Notes under the pieces: generated by a model
What the model was told of the DNA's origin: nothing
Seen by the model: only the letters and a program-made list of their open reading frames with translations
Database searches by the model: none
Assembly: GCA_000149265.1 (NCBI GenBank)
Contig: CH003075.1
Coordinates: 620,863 to 684,862, forward strand
DNA: 64,000 nt
Reading direction: 5' to 3'
Source: Ciona savignyi
Lineage: Eukaryota; Chordata; Ascidiacea; Phlebobranchia; Cionidae
In this document: positions 1-11,371 of the stretch, in pieces
How positions within the stretch are numbered: position 1 is the first letter of the stretch
Layout: each line of letters begins with the position of its first letter
Program-made: the position numbers and the translations under genes

Positions 1-465
1 CTCATGATTTATATTAAAGAAATAATAGTTTATTCTCCGTTATTATTATCGTGAGCTGACCGCGTTCGCACGAGTCATCAAAAAGATAAGCGCGTCTCCT
101 ACTGGTGCACCGGGGCCAAAAATCCTTACATAAACTCCCAGGCCACGATTGCTTAATGTACTTGAAGAAAAAGGTTATCTTTTCCAACTCTCACATACCA
201 CAACAATTTCGAGTCAAAGATATTGCGCGTGCAGTTAATAAATGTGGCTGCGCCTTTTTATACTAAGATAATGTATTTTTTTATTTATTTAAATAAATAC
301 TAAATGCATTAACCTACAATATTGTAAATAACACACTGAATAGAACTTTTCACTGGCGGTAATAGAAAGAAATGTGATTAAAGAGTGATATAAATGTGTG
401 CAACTGATAAACATTAAAACAACTAGTCATAAAAATGATTTTAGCTTAGATTTACATTAAATTTG
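1..465. other. Gene-free left edge
   Basis: AT-rich sequence with no open frame or splice-consistent exon on either strand. It runs directly into the first partial satellite unit. I see no function in it. Confidence 0.5.
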
Positions 466-570
466 TTCTCAAAAAATAAACCTTATATCTTGTTTGGTTT
501 TCAAACGCACGCCATGAACGCACCCACACTACGTAAAATTATCAATATGTTCGGTTTGGGTTGACGTGAA
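466..570. repeat. Partial satellite unit left of the inserted element
   Basis: This stretch matches the second half of the satellite unit at 2310-5915: the CTCAAAAAATAAACC block, the GTTTGGTTTTCAAAC hairpin, the ACGCACCCACACTACG block and the final GGGTTGACGTGAA. The unit stops where the terminal-repeat element begins at 571 and resumes after 2309, so this is the left edge of the same array, split by an insertion. Confidence 0.85.
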
Positions 571-1033
571 GGAGGCGTTCAACTAATTATTTTCCCTATC
601 TCTCCAATGCAAACTGACCTCACAAAAACGACTGTCACTCAAAATCCTGACATAGGAAGTCTTAGATTTTTTCACAATTCAAAATTGAAGCTTGGATCTG
701 CAACCTAAACTCAAAACCCTACAAAATTTTGTTTAAAAATTTTGAGCCCATACCCCTTCGTACATCGGCAACTTTTTTCCAACAAAACAGCTAGCAGATG
801 CACATTCAACACCTTTATTTTACAAAGCACTGCTCCACGATTACAAAACTTTACAGCTAAACGAGAACACCGGCGCGCAGCCTAGCACATGCTGCTTTCA
901 ACAAAACAAACGATTGGGGACATCACGCACCATTGTTACTCAGCAAAACACTAGTTTAAAAACAATGACTCATGGAGGGTACCACTCGTCACATCCTGCC
1001 GTTCATAGAGGTCTTAATTGGTTATACGCCATC
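571..1033. repeat. Left terminal direct repeat
   Basis: Left member of the direct-repeat pair. It begins GGAGGCGTTCAACTAATTA and ends ATACGCCATC. It matches 1850-2309 almost base for base, apart from a few small differences around 910-925. The reverse complement of its end resembles its start (GGCGT, AAC, AATTA blocks), giving imperfect inverted termini. Confidence 0.85.
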
Positions 1034-1708
1034 TTGGAAACGGTGACCGTTCCAGTTTGGTTTAAACTGTTTGAACTTACTAGTAGAGGTCATTCTGTGA
1101 GTCTCCGGTCCAAATTTTAACCGTTTCGGTTGACTGCTTCGGCTATTACAGGCCTTCGACTGAAGGGTGGTCATTCTGTAGATTTCATTTGGCGACAGTG
1201 TCACTGGTGATGACTGAAACTCTTCGTACACATTAAAATTCACTGCTTGATGTTTCACAAGTTTCAGCACATTTTTTCACTGTAATTTGAAAGGTTTAAA
1301 GTCCATAACCAGGGTACAAATAGTTGTTTTTGAGTAAAAAAACACACCCAATGTCACCTTTGAGCCTCGTGTGACCACATTTTATCCGCCTCCACTTCTT
1401 TCACCAATGTTTGACAATCAAGGATGGTTAGGATTGGTAAGTTTTTATATCTTTCTGTATGCATAAGTGTCCAACAACACATCTAGGCCTTCACACCTGC
1501 CCAAAAATTGAAAAATATGAAAAAAAGGTACACATGTGGATACCAAGAGGAGTACATTTTTCAGTCCTATATCATAAATCGGATTAACAGTCTGTATCGA
1601 AAGATTGTCTGGTATTTATAAAAGCCATTCGAAGTTAGGTTCTTGAAAAAATATCCGAACGACCCTCTACCGGAGTGAAAACAACCAAAAATGAGAAAAA
1701 ATGACTAA

Positions 1709-1741
1709 TTAATTACTTTGCTAATTAGCATAAGTAATTAA
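1709..1741. repeat. 33-bp near-perfect palindrome in the internal region
   Basis: TTAATTACTT and AAGTAATTAA arms flank a TGCTAATTAGCA core, itself a palindrome. It sits in the non-repeated middle of the composite element and could form a cruciform or hairpin. Confidence 0.75.
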
Positions 1742-1849
1742 GTGTAAGATTTTAGACAAACAGTTGACTAGTAACATTTATCCACACTCAAATTTCTATA
1801 AATTTGGAGATTTTGGCCCAAAATTCAAAATAGCCCGTTTTTCATTTAG

Positions 1850-2309
1850 GAGGCGTTCAACTAATTATTTTCCCTATCTCTCCAATGCAAACTGACCTCA
1901 CAAAAACGACTGTCACTCAAAATCCTGACATAGGAAGTCTTAGATTTTTTCACAATTCAAAATTGAAGCTTGGATCTGCAACCTAAACTCAAAACCCTAC
2001 AAAATTTTGTTTAAAAATTTTGAGCCCATACCCCTTCGTACATCGGCAACTTTTTTCCAACAAAACAGCTAGCAGATGCACATTCAACACCTTTATTTTA
2101 CAAAGCACTGCTCCACGATTACAAAACTTTACAGCTAAACGAGAACACCGGCGCGCAGCCTAGCACATGCTGCTTTCAACAAAACAAACATTGGGGAATC
2201 ACCACCATTGTTACTCAGCAAAACACTAGTTTAAAAACAATGACTCATGGAGGGTACCACTCGTCACATCCTGCCGTTCATAGAGGTCTTAATTGGTTAT
2301 ACGCCATCT
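1850..2309. repeat. Right terminal direct repeat
   Basis: Right member of the pair, same orientation as 571-1033. It is followed immediately by GAAACAGCTTGG, the start of a satellite unit, so its right end is well defined. Confidence 0.85.
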
Positions 2310-5300
2310 GAAACAGCTTGGATATACCTAAATCGACGATTTCTTGTAGTAAGTACATGAAAATTGGTAGATGGGTGCTTGGATAACACATTTATAAATT
2401 TGCTCCCAAAAAATAAACCTTATATCTTGTTTGGTTTTCAAACGCACGCCATGAACGCACCCACACTACGTAAAATTATCAATATGTTCGGTTTGGGTTG
2501 ACGTGAAACAGCTTGGATATACCTAAATCGACGATTTCTTGTAGTAAGTACATGAAAATTGGTAGATGGGTGGATAAGACATTTATAAATTTGCTCCCAA
2601 AAAATAAACCTTATATCTTGTTTGGTTTTCAAACGCGCGCCATTCACGCACCCACACTATACGTCAAATTTTCAATATGTTCGGTTTGGGTTGATATGAA
2701 ACAGCTTGGATATACCTAAATCGACGATTTATTGTAGTAAGTACATGAAAATTGGTAGATAGGTGGATAACACATTTATAAATTTGCTCCCAAAAAATAA
2801 GCCTTATATCTTGTTTGGTTTTCAAACGCGCGCCATTCACGCACCCACACTATACGTCAAATTATCAATATGTTCGGTTTGGGTTGAAATGAAACAGCTT
2901 GGATATAGCTAAATCGACGATTTGTTGTAGTAAGTACATGAAAATTGGTAGATGGGTGGATAATACATTTTAAATTTGCTCCCAAAAAATAAACCTTATT
3001 TCTTGTTTGGTTTTCAAACGCGCGGCACGAACGCACCCACACTACGTCATAATATCAATATTTTCGCTTTGGGTTGAAATGAAACAGCTTGGATATACCT
3101 AAATCGACGATTTGTTATAGTAAGTACATGACAATTGGTAGATGGGTGGATAATACATTTATAAATTTGCTTCCAAACAATAAACCTTATATCTTGTTTG
3201 GTTTTCAAACGCGCGCCATTCACGTACCCACACTATGTCAAATTATCAATATGTTCGGTTTGGGTTGACATGAAACAGCTTGGATATACCTAAATCGAAG
3301 ATTTATTGTAGTAAGTACATGAAAATTGGTAGATAGGTGGATAACACATTTATAAATTTGGTCCCAAAAAATAAACCTTATATCTTGTTTGGTTTTCAAA
3401 CGCGCCATGAACGCACCCACACCACGTCAAATTATCAATATGTTCGCTTTGGGTTGACATGAAACAGCTTGGATATACCTAAATCGACGATTTCGGATAG
3501 TTAGTAGATGAAAATTGGTAGATGGGTAGATAACATACTCGTAAATTTGCTCACAAAATGTAAACCTTATATCTCGTTTGGTTTTCAAACGCGCGCCACA
3601 AACACACCCACACTACGTCAAATTATCAATATGTTTGCTTTGGGTTGAAATGAAACAGCTTGGATATTCCTAAATCGACGATTTGTTATAGTAAGTACAT
3701 GAAAATTGGTAGATTGGTGGATAACACATTTATAAATTTGCTCCCAAAAAATAAACCTTATATCTTGTTTGGTTTTCAAACGCACGCCATGAACGCACCC
3801 ACACTATACGCCAAATTATTAATATGTTCGCTTTGGGTTGAAATGAAACAGCTTGGATATAGCTAAAATCAACGATTTGTTATAGTAAGTACATAAAAAT
3901 TGGTAGATTGGTGGATAACACATTTATAAATTTGCTCCCAAAAAATAAACCTTATATCCCGTTTGGTTTTCAAACGCGCGCCATGAACGCACCCACACCA
4001 CGTCAAATTATCAATATGTTTGCTTTGGGTTGACATGAAACAGCTTGGATATACCTAAATCGACGATTTCTTATAGTTAGTAGATGAAAATTGGTAGATG
4101 GGTGGATAACACATTTATAAACTTGCTCCCAAAAAATAAACCTTATAACTCGTTTGGTTTTCAAACGCGCGCCATTCACGCACCCACACTACGTCAAATT
4201 ATCAATATGTTCGCTTTGGGTTGAAATGAAACAGCTTGGATATACCTAAATCGACGATTTATTGTAGTAAGTACATGAAAATTGGTAGATGGGTGGATAA
4301 CACATTTATAAACTTGCTCCCAAAAAATAAACCTTATATCTTGTTTGGTTTTCTAAACGCACGCCATGAACGCACCCATACTATACGTCAAATTATCAAT
4401 ATGTTCGGTCTGGGTTGACATGAAACAGCTTAGATATAGCTAAATCGACAATTTATTTTAGTAAGTAGATGAAAATCGGTAGATGGGTGGATAACACGTT
4501 TATAAATTTGTTCCCAAAAAATAAACCTTATATCTTGTTTGGTTTTCAAACGCGCGCCATGAACGCACCCACACTATACGCCAAATTATTAATATGTTCG
4601 CTTTGGGTTGAAATGAAACAACTTGAATATAGCTAAAATCAACGATTTGTTATAGTAAGTACATGAAAATTTGTAGATTGGTGGATAACACATTTATAAA
4701 TTTGCTCCCAAAAAATAAACCTTATATCCCGTTTGGTTTTCAAACGCGCGCCATGAACGCACCCACACTATACGCCAAATTATTAATATGTTCGCTTTGG
4801 GTTGAAATGAAACAGCTTGGATATTCCTAAATCGACGATTTGTTATAGTAAGTACATGAAAATTTGTAGATGGGTGGATAACACATTTATAAATTTGCTC
4901 CCAAAAAATAAACCTTATATCTTGTTTGGTTTTCAAACGCGCGCCATGAACGCACCCACACTATACGCCAAATTATTAATATGTTCGCTTTGGGTTGAAA
5001 TGAAACAGCTTGGATATAGCTAAAATCAACGATTTGTTATAGTAAGTACATGAAAATTGGTAGATTGGTGGATAACACATTTATAAACTTGCTCCCAAAA
5101 AATAAACCGTATATCCCGTTTGGTTTTCAAACGCGCGGGACGAACGCACCCACACTACGTCAAATTATCAGGATTTTCGCTTTGGGTTAAAATGAAACAG
5201 CTTGGATATACCTAAATCGACGATTTGTTATAGTAAGTACATAAAAATCGGTAGATGGGTAGATAACATACCTTTAAATTTGTTGCCAAAAAAATAAACC

Positions 5301-5915
5301 TTATATCTCGTTTGGTTTTCAAACGCGCGCCATTCACGCACCCACACTACGTCAAATTATTAATATGTTCGCTTTAGGTTGAAATGAAACAGCTTGGATA
5401 TAGCTAAATCGACGATTTGTTGTAGTAAGTACATGAAAATTGGTAGATGGGTAGATAACATACCTTTAATTTGTTTGACAACAAATAAATCTTATATCTC
5501 GTTTGGTTTTTAAACGCGCGCCATTCACGCACCCACACTACGTCAAATTATCAATATGTTCGCTTTAGGTTGAAATGAAACAGCTTGGATATACCTAAAT
5601 CGACGATTTGTTATAGTAAGTACATGAAAATCGGTAGATGGGTGGATAACACATTTATAAAATTGCTCCCAAAAAATAAACCTTATATCCCGTTTTGTTT
5701 TCAAACGCGCGCCATTCACGCACCTACACTACGTCAAATTATCAGTATTTTCGCTTTGGGTTGAAATGAAACAGCTTGGATATACCTAAATCGACGATTT
5801 GTTGTGATTAGTCATACCTTTAAATTTGTTCCGCAAAAAAACCTTATATCTTGTTTGGTTTTCAAACGCGCGCCACAAACGCACCCACACAAGGTCAAAT
5901 TATCAAAATGTTCGC
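2310..5915. repeat. Tandem satellite, ~192-bp unit, about 19 copies
   Basis: The phrase AAACAGCTTGGATAT recurs at about 2311, 2507, 2698, 2890, 3082, 3272, 3462, 3652, 3846, 4036, 4227, 4421, 4615, 4809, 5003, 5195, 5387, 5578 and 5768, a spacing of 190-195 bp. Each unit has a 5-bp-stem hairpin (GTTTG-GTTTT-CAAAC), then a CpG-rich ACGCGCGCCAT block and a CACCCACACTACG block. Copies differ by point changes and small indels, and the last ones (5195-5915) are the most diverged. The period is close to a nucleosome repeat. The ~60-70 codon open frames in it mirror the unit and are not genes. Confidence 0.95.
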
Positions 5916-7727
5916 TATATCGATCCTATTTAATTCCATAATACTACAATATATGAAAACATAAATCCCTTGTTCAGATTAACATGCAATTCTCAATACA
6001 GGCATGAATATTAACTATTTTAGGACATTGGTTCAACTGTCATTCAATCACAATCATTAAAAAGTGTACCTGTTAGATTTAATATAATATGTTGGAAAAT
6101 ATGATTATCGTTTATAAGAAAGAAAAATGACAATCGCTTTTTAAAGGACAATATTCAAACATATTACGGAAACACCTTAAGTCATTTTCTTATATACGTC
6201 ATTGACGTGATATCAGCCCGCTTAGCAGTCTATTAATGAACTTAGGTGTGATGCTGCAATTAACACACATCATTTTTTTTATAATATAATTAAATATCTT
6301 CTTTATTGCGAACCAAGTTCTCATTTTCCGTTATGAATTAACCATCATTGAGTGAAGTCGATGATCTTGCCACTTAGTTTAACTACGTATTGCAAAACTT
6401 GTTGTTTATTATGGATAAACACAATGATTGCAGAAAAGGTATGTTGTAGTAGAACTAACTAAATGACATACCACAAAAGCGAGTTTCGGAAAGCAAAAAA
6501 TCTAAAACTCATTAACGTAATCACTTTTGGGGTAATTATCATCATCCATTTTATCTTTAGTCACGTAATTTTCGTTTTTTGGTATTTTTACGACAGTTTG
6601 TTCATGTATATCTACCTGAAAATCTCTCTAATTGTTATTCTAAATTAAAATCATTATTGATGACGAGTTTTTTTAATGTCGGTTACACGAATTTAAATCA
6701 CTCTTTTAACCCCGTTTGTTTCTATTACCGCCCGTCAAAAGTTTGTATTTACCGCCCGTAAAAAACTGCACATGCAATCATTTTCACTCGAAATTGTTGA
6801 TATTGTGTCAGCTTAACGAATTATGTAATCATAGAACTTGGGAAATTTTAATCCTAAACTCATTTAAGAAACACAATTTTCGTTTCTAAGAAACGAAAAT
6901 TTTACCCGAGAAACGAAAATTTTGTTTCCAGAAACGATAACGAAAAGTTGTTATGTTAGTTTTATTACAGTAAAATGTGATATCGCATGCTTCGTAGTTA
7001 AAGAGTTTTAAATCTTTGTAAGATGTGAATCGGTCAAAACATGGGCAAGTACAATTTGTTCTTCAAAACTTTGAGGACAAATTAAGTAACCGCTTTCTGC
7101 TATAGAACATTTAGATTATGTGCTACTCGGTGACGCACGTAATTATTAAACACCTGATCACAAACTGAGCACCATATTTGTAATTTTGTATAGCAAACAA
7201 AAAATTCTTTCTGTTGTGGGGATTACACAAGTAATAATGTAACTCCATTATGAGTCATTATTCACACCACTATTGACAGGTGTTTGTACTGTTAACTCGA
7301 GTTTAATTATGACATCATAATAACGCGCGACAAAGCTGATTTCTTACGCCGCCAATGTTCTGCATGACGTCACTGTGACGTTTTACCAATTTTAATTAGG
7401 CTGGTTCATGTGAATAAAAATATATTCACCGGATAAAGTATCGAACCCAACATGGGCCGGTCCATAATTACGAATCAGTCGCGCAAACCATTCGGCCAGA
7501 CACCGTTATTGAATTAAAAGAAGTTATATGGTTATTTTACTGTTTGACCTCTAGTGCCACCTAACTGCTAAAAACATTATCTAATACATTTTTTTTCAGA
7601 AACAAAACTTTCGTTTCTGCCATTTCGCTTTGGAAAAATTTCGTTTCTCACCGTTACGTAGGAAATCGTCAGGTTACCAGACCTATTGCACTTTGTTGTG
7701 TATAATTAATACATTTCTTTAATTTAA
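5916..7727. other. Gene-free interval with AAACGAAA repeats
   Basis: No supported exon. It holds a 27-bp palindrome at 6875-6901, two TTTACCGCCCGT repeats (about 6724-6760), and a second cluster of the same TTTCGTTTCT words at 7600-7655 in inverted orientation. These may be the ends of an unnamed ~0.8 kb element. A full CRE-like TGACGTCA lies near 7364. Confidence 0.4.
6875..6901. repeat. 27-bp perfect inverted repeat
   Basis: AATTTTCGTTTCT and AGAAACGAAAATT are separated by a single A: a 13-bp perfect inverted repeat with a 1-nt spacer. Further AGAAACGAAA words follow at once (6909-6940). Confidence 0.85.
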
Positions 7728-7860
7728 TAAACCCAGCCAAGCCAGTATATTAAGGCAATGTTCGTTAAGTGCCTTGGCTGAAAACACAAATAGCTAGCAA
7801 GATTCAAATCTGCAAACCTTAGGCTGAAATGCGATCTCACACTAAGCTAATAAGTCAGAC
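7728..7860 (-). mobile_element. Old tRNA-derived SINE fragment
   Basis: A degenerate minus-orientation match to the family seen intact at 22344-22620: the AAGGCAATGTTCGTTAAGTGCCTTGGC block followed by the remains of the tRNA-like head. It lies where the C-terminal exons of the truncated fibrinogen-like copy would be expected. Confidence 0.5.
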
Positions 7861-8059
7861 ACCCACTAAGTTTATTTAGGAATTATCAGTTACTCTCCTT
7901 TCCCAATGACCAACGAGATTAAACAGTGTATTATTTTGTGTCAGCTGTCAGTTCAATATGTTGCCATTGAGCTATTTGATAATTTAAATAAAAGAAAATA
8001 CACAAATCCTGAATTATCAATACAGCGGTCATTTCATTACAAATCAAAGTTGGGCCCAC

Positions 8060-8949
8060 CAGTTTCGAAAGTAAAATCACACATGGCTAAGAACGGGAAG
8101 AGAAGTGGATTGTTAGGAGATGGGTCGATCAAATACCTCGCTGATATTTTGCTGGGAATTTTAGAGCACGAACTGGGTATTTCTGGGAAGCGAAGAAATA
8201 CATCTTCAGGGATTTTTGTTAAAATTTACATTTAATGTATGTATTTATCTGCTTTTATTAAAATATAATGTATTAAAATTACTTTTAATATGGTCAGAAT
8301 TTTTTATATATTTTTAAAGATTATTCTTCACCTTTAGCTACAAAGCTGATCCAAGATAACTTGAATGATATCGATTGTTGAAATAAGGTTTTTGTTGATG
8401 CGATCCTTGCTGTTCCAGTTGATGAGCACAAAGCAACAAATTCGCGATCATAGATTTCTGACACATTGCATGAAATGGGAGGAAATGAGACAACTGTGTC
8501 CAATTCAGCGATGATTTTAACTTTGTATGGACGTGTTTGCCGAATTGGAATAAACGGAATTCTATAAATCTTTCCTCTTTCAAAACTGGTTTCCATGACT
8601 CCAGTCTGAGTGAAGATAAGACAGCTTTCTATAAAAGCAAACGTTGTGTTAGAGCTAGTACATTTAAGAAAACGGTCACAAGTGCAAACATATTGTCTAA
8701 TGTTACCCAGCATACACAAAGGAACTTGCAAAAGGATCGGGTGAGTTCCTAACGAGGGACAGTTAAAAACTTGCCCACTCCAAAAATGCCATTGCGCTAT
8801 AATAAATTTAAACGTTGTGTAATTTTGAAAGGGCGTTTACGGACATTGCTTGGACCCAGTTGATTGATAGGTGTTACGAAAGTTAAAGTTAAGGAACGTC
8901 TAAATTATATACAACACAAGGTAACAAACAACTTGAAACTATGCTTCAT
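8060..8949 (-). pseudogene. Truncated duplicate of the fibrinogen-like secreted gene
   Basis: Two exons match the complete gene at 11372-13994 in length and phase. 8332-8628 (99 codons) encodes the cysteine-containing N-terminal domain; 8060-8182 (41 codons) encodes the opening of the fibrinogen-like domain (SARYLIDPSPNNP, FLAMCDF). Both keep open frames and splice sites. The first exon, with ATG at 8949, starts MKHSFKL like the intact gene but reaches a stop after 14 codons with no matching donor. No counterparts of the last four exons are visible downstream; an old SINE fragment and gene-free sequence lie there. The homology continues upstream (8930-9215 with 13970-14245), so promoter and 5' half were copied together. 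It may be dead, or may be read as a short secreted form if another first exon is used. Confidence 0.7.
8830..8925 (+). mobile_element. SINE fragment
   Basis: TTTACGGACATTGCTTGGACCCAG and the following words match the body of the common tRNA-derived SINE. It overlaps the broken first exon of the truncated copy and may be what replaced its signal-peptide coding end. Confidence 0.45.
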
Positions 8950-9215
8950 CTTTTCTGGTTGCTTCAAAGTACGAAAATGTAAACTTTAAAAAACCTGTGT
9001 GTGCCACAAATTAATTTGAAAGTTAACGTAACAGAGAGTCAGTCGCACAAAACAAACACTGACGTTTACTAATTCATTCGCCTCCAATTTCGGAGAGATT
9101 CTCAAACAAGGGATCGTAATAGTTTTGCATTTACGCCTTACTGTATTGTCCACAGTTTAACCTTTTACCACAAAGCACTAATAACTGCACACTAATATTA
9201 GCTGGATTACTGAAG
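8930..9215 (-). promoter_or_regulatory. Duplicated 5' flank (copy 1)
   Basis: About 285 bp closely matching 13970-14245, directly upstream of the first exon in both copies. The shared stretch ends abruptly, so it marks the duplication boundary. It plausibly contains the promoter, but I see no clear TATA box or binding site in it. Confidence 0.5.
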
Positions 9216-9334
9216 CTTTGGAATAGAATCGGATACTTACGTACTGTGATGTGTGATACTTGTTGGACATATATCAATTTTAACATCAGTGGGTGAAATT
9301 AACAAGATCGTGAAGAGGATCCATCGAAAAGTTT

Positions 9335-10125
9335 TATTAAAGATAGAATACTCATGTTTATCACCAGGAACGGAAAACCCAATAGACCAGGGGTCGGCAA
9401 CCTTTTCATAGTCGCGGGCCAAAACCAAACTCAACATGATCTCGGCGGGCCGTTATAAATTTCTCAACTCCACATCAACTTTTCTACGTTTTGATAACAT
9501 TTCAAGATGCAAAATCAATCAGAAAAATATATGTTTACTACCTAGCATTATCTATCGTTCAAGACTATAGTTAGTAAAGAACACGTTGCAAACACATGAA
9601 ATAGCAAAAACGATGTATGTTGTGTCATAATGTTACTTGTCATAATATGTGTCATAATGTCATAATATTACAATTGAATTGCTTCTACTCTCACTAAAGC
9701 GCATGCCAACAAACACACACACTTATTGCTTTCTCTCAAAGCATTTTGCACGTACACATTCTCAACAGGCACGGTCAGGCGCATTTTTTTATTATTGCCG
9801 CATAGATTGTTGAAATTCATCAAAATCTAAGATTGCAGATTACACAGTGGGCCGTATTCTATACTACTTCAGTAAGATGTCTCGGGCCGGATGATTTTGC
9901 TTGTCGGGCCGGATGCGGCCCTCGGGCCGTAGGTTGCCGACCCCTGCAATAGACCAATAATACACGAGCGTGGGATTATCTTGACCCGCTGTCGGGTTAC
10001 CAAAGCTATTGCAGTGTGTTTTGTAAAATACCTTACTGCTCACTCAATAACACAACCGACCAGCTAACTCGCAGTTTCTATCCGTCTAAAACGGCGACGC
10101 ACTAGCCCACCAAGCTAAACAAAAT
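9335..10125 (-). mobile_element. tRNA-derived SINE split by a hAT MITE
   Basis: 9335-9379 matches the SINE tail (GATAGAATACTCATGTTTATC) and 9955-10125 continues the same minus-orientation copy (GTCGGGTTACC, ATTGCAGTGTGTT, then the tRNA-like head around GGCGACGCACTAG). The 559-bp hAT element sits between the halves. Confidence 0.75.
9388..9946. mobile_element. Non-autonomous hAT element (MITE), 559 bp
   Basis: Terminal inverted repeats CAGGGGTCGGCAACC and GGTTGCCGACCCCTG bound the element. The 8-bp target duplication CAATAGAC is present on both sides (9380-9387 and 9947-9954), as expected of hAT transposition. CGGGCC-rich subterminal blocks sit at both ends. There is no transposase frame, so it would have been moved by an enzyme encoded elsewhere. 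Confidence 0.92.
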
Positions 10126-11371
10126 ATTTAAAACCAGCCTGTTCATGGCCGTTATCCCCCAGTCTGGTTACTGAAAGTAATGATATGCAAAACTGTTTAA
10201 TTTATTTTTTGAGTTCCACGATAAAAACATATAACAAAACTTTTTATATAAAAAAGTACAAAAATAAAACGCCAGTCGTTAAAACGATTCCATACTTTAA
10301 TTAAATATTTAATGTAACTTTGTAACGAAAAGAATCATATCCAGTAAACCAAACGATTAAAAGCACTACGACAATGTCACGATCTAATTTACGAGAGAAC
10401 AAAGGTTATGTATTTAAGTGGAAACTGTTATAAAAAATGTTTTTTTTAATACTATACGCCAAAAATATATATTTTATTTAATTTCACTATCACAGTAGAA
10501 TCAGTTTCGTTTTTTGGGATATTCCGAATGTGATCTTGCCAGTTTATTTACATTTTGGGAGGTTTTAAGTATTTTTACTATTATAGTCCGCAATTTGTTT
10601 CAAAAACTTTAATTATAGTTTATTTCAAAAAGTTGTCAGAAAACGCAATGTGGGCTTAACAGGAGTCTAAGTTTCTTTTCTAAGATATTTTATTATAAAC
10701 AAACAAACAAAATGTTGGGATGGGTGGACCTGTAACATGAAATTAGTGACGTAATATTATTTTTATGACGTCATCAAAACACAGTTATAATATAATTTAA
10801 GGAAATGTGTTTATGAGCAACTTTTTGTAAAAATAAGTTAGGCTGTGTTGTCAACAGATCAAAAACTAAAACAATGTATAAAAAGAATATGACGTGACGC
10901 CCAGATAGTGACGTGTTCAAAAAATAAAAATTTTAGAAATTTTATTTTGAACAACTCTAGTGTTGAACATTTTGCCCAACTATTACACGCGAGCGCTAGA
11001 GCACTAGAAAGCATACATGGTTAAACCGCGCAAACTGCGAAAAAAGAATCTTGTTTCTAAAGATTAATCACACACATATAAATGGTTAACTATATGCAAA
11101 CAGTTTAAGCAATGCTCAATTTCATATATCATTAATATCGATATACTGTATAATTAATGCACTTAAATAAAAGACGGATCTTATGCGCCATTTTGTATGA
11201 GGCCAAACATATATTTTTTTCCTCTATGTAAATGGATTGTTTTAGTTATATTTAATTTTTAACCCAAGAGCATCATTTCTTGTAATGGTCTTGGAAACTA
11301 CATTAAATAACAATAGCTACAACACCTTTGTTTCTAAACAAGTGCAATTGTCATTACAGGGCAGTTTACGA
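10126..11371. other. Gene-free interval
   Basis: AT-rich with long A/T runs. A palindromic TGACGTCA lies near 10767. No splice-consistent exon on either strand. Confidence 0.45.

Larger units (their letters stand above)
571..2309. mobile_element. Composite element with ~460-bp terminal direct repeats
   Basis: Two nearly identical blocks, 571-1033 and 1850-2309, lie in the same orientation around an internal stretch of about 816 bp. The whole unit interrupts the satellite. The bases TGAA precede the left block and recur right after the second block, like a short target-site duplication. No capsid, polymerase or transposase frame is visible. The layout suits a small non-coding terminal-repeat retroelement (TRIM-like, LTR kin) or a pair of MITEs. 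Each block also has weak inverted ends (GGAGGCGT at the start, ACGCCATC at the end), which favours MITEs, and it lacks TG...CA ends. Family is unresolved; the high identity of the two blocks suggests a fairly recent insertion. Confidence 0.55.

Noticed and set aside
914-1270. Open frames in the composite element
   Set aside because: Short, non-ATG or overlapping antisense frames; nothing resembling a transposon or retroelement protein.
2513-5023. A series of ~60-80 codon open frames on both strands, similar to each other
   Set aside because: They are the satellite unit read in frame. Frames end or shift with unit indels, there are no starts or splice sites of note, and the similarity follows the repeat, not a protein.
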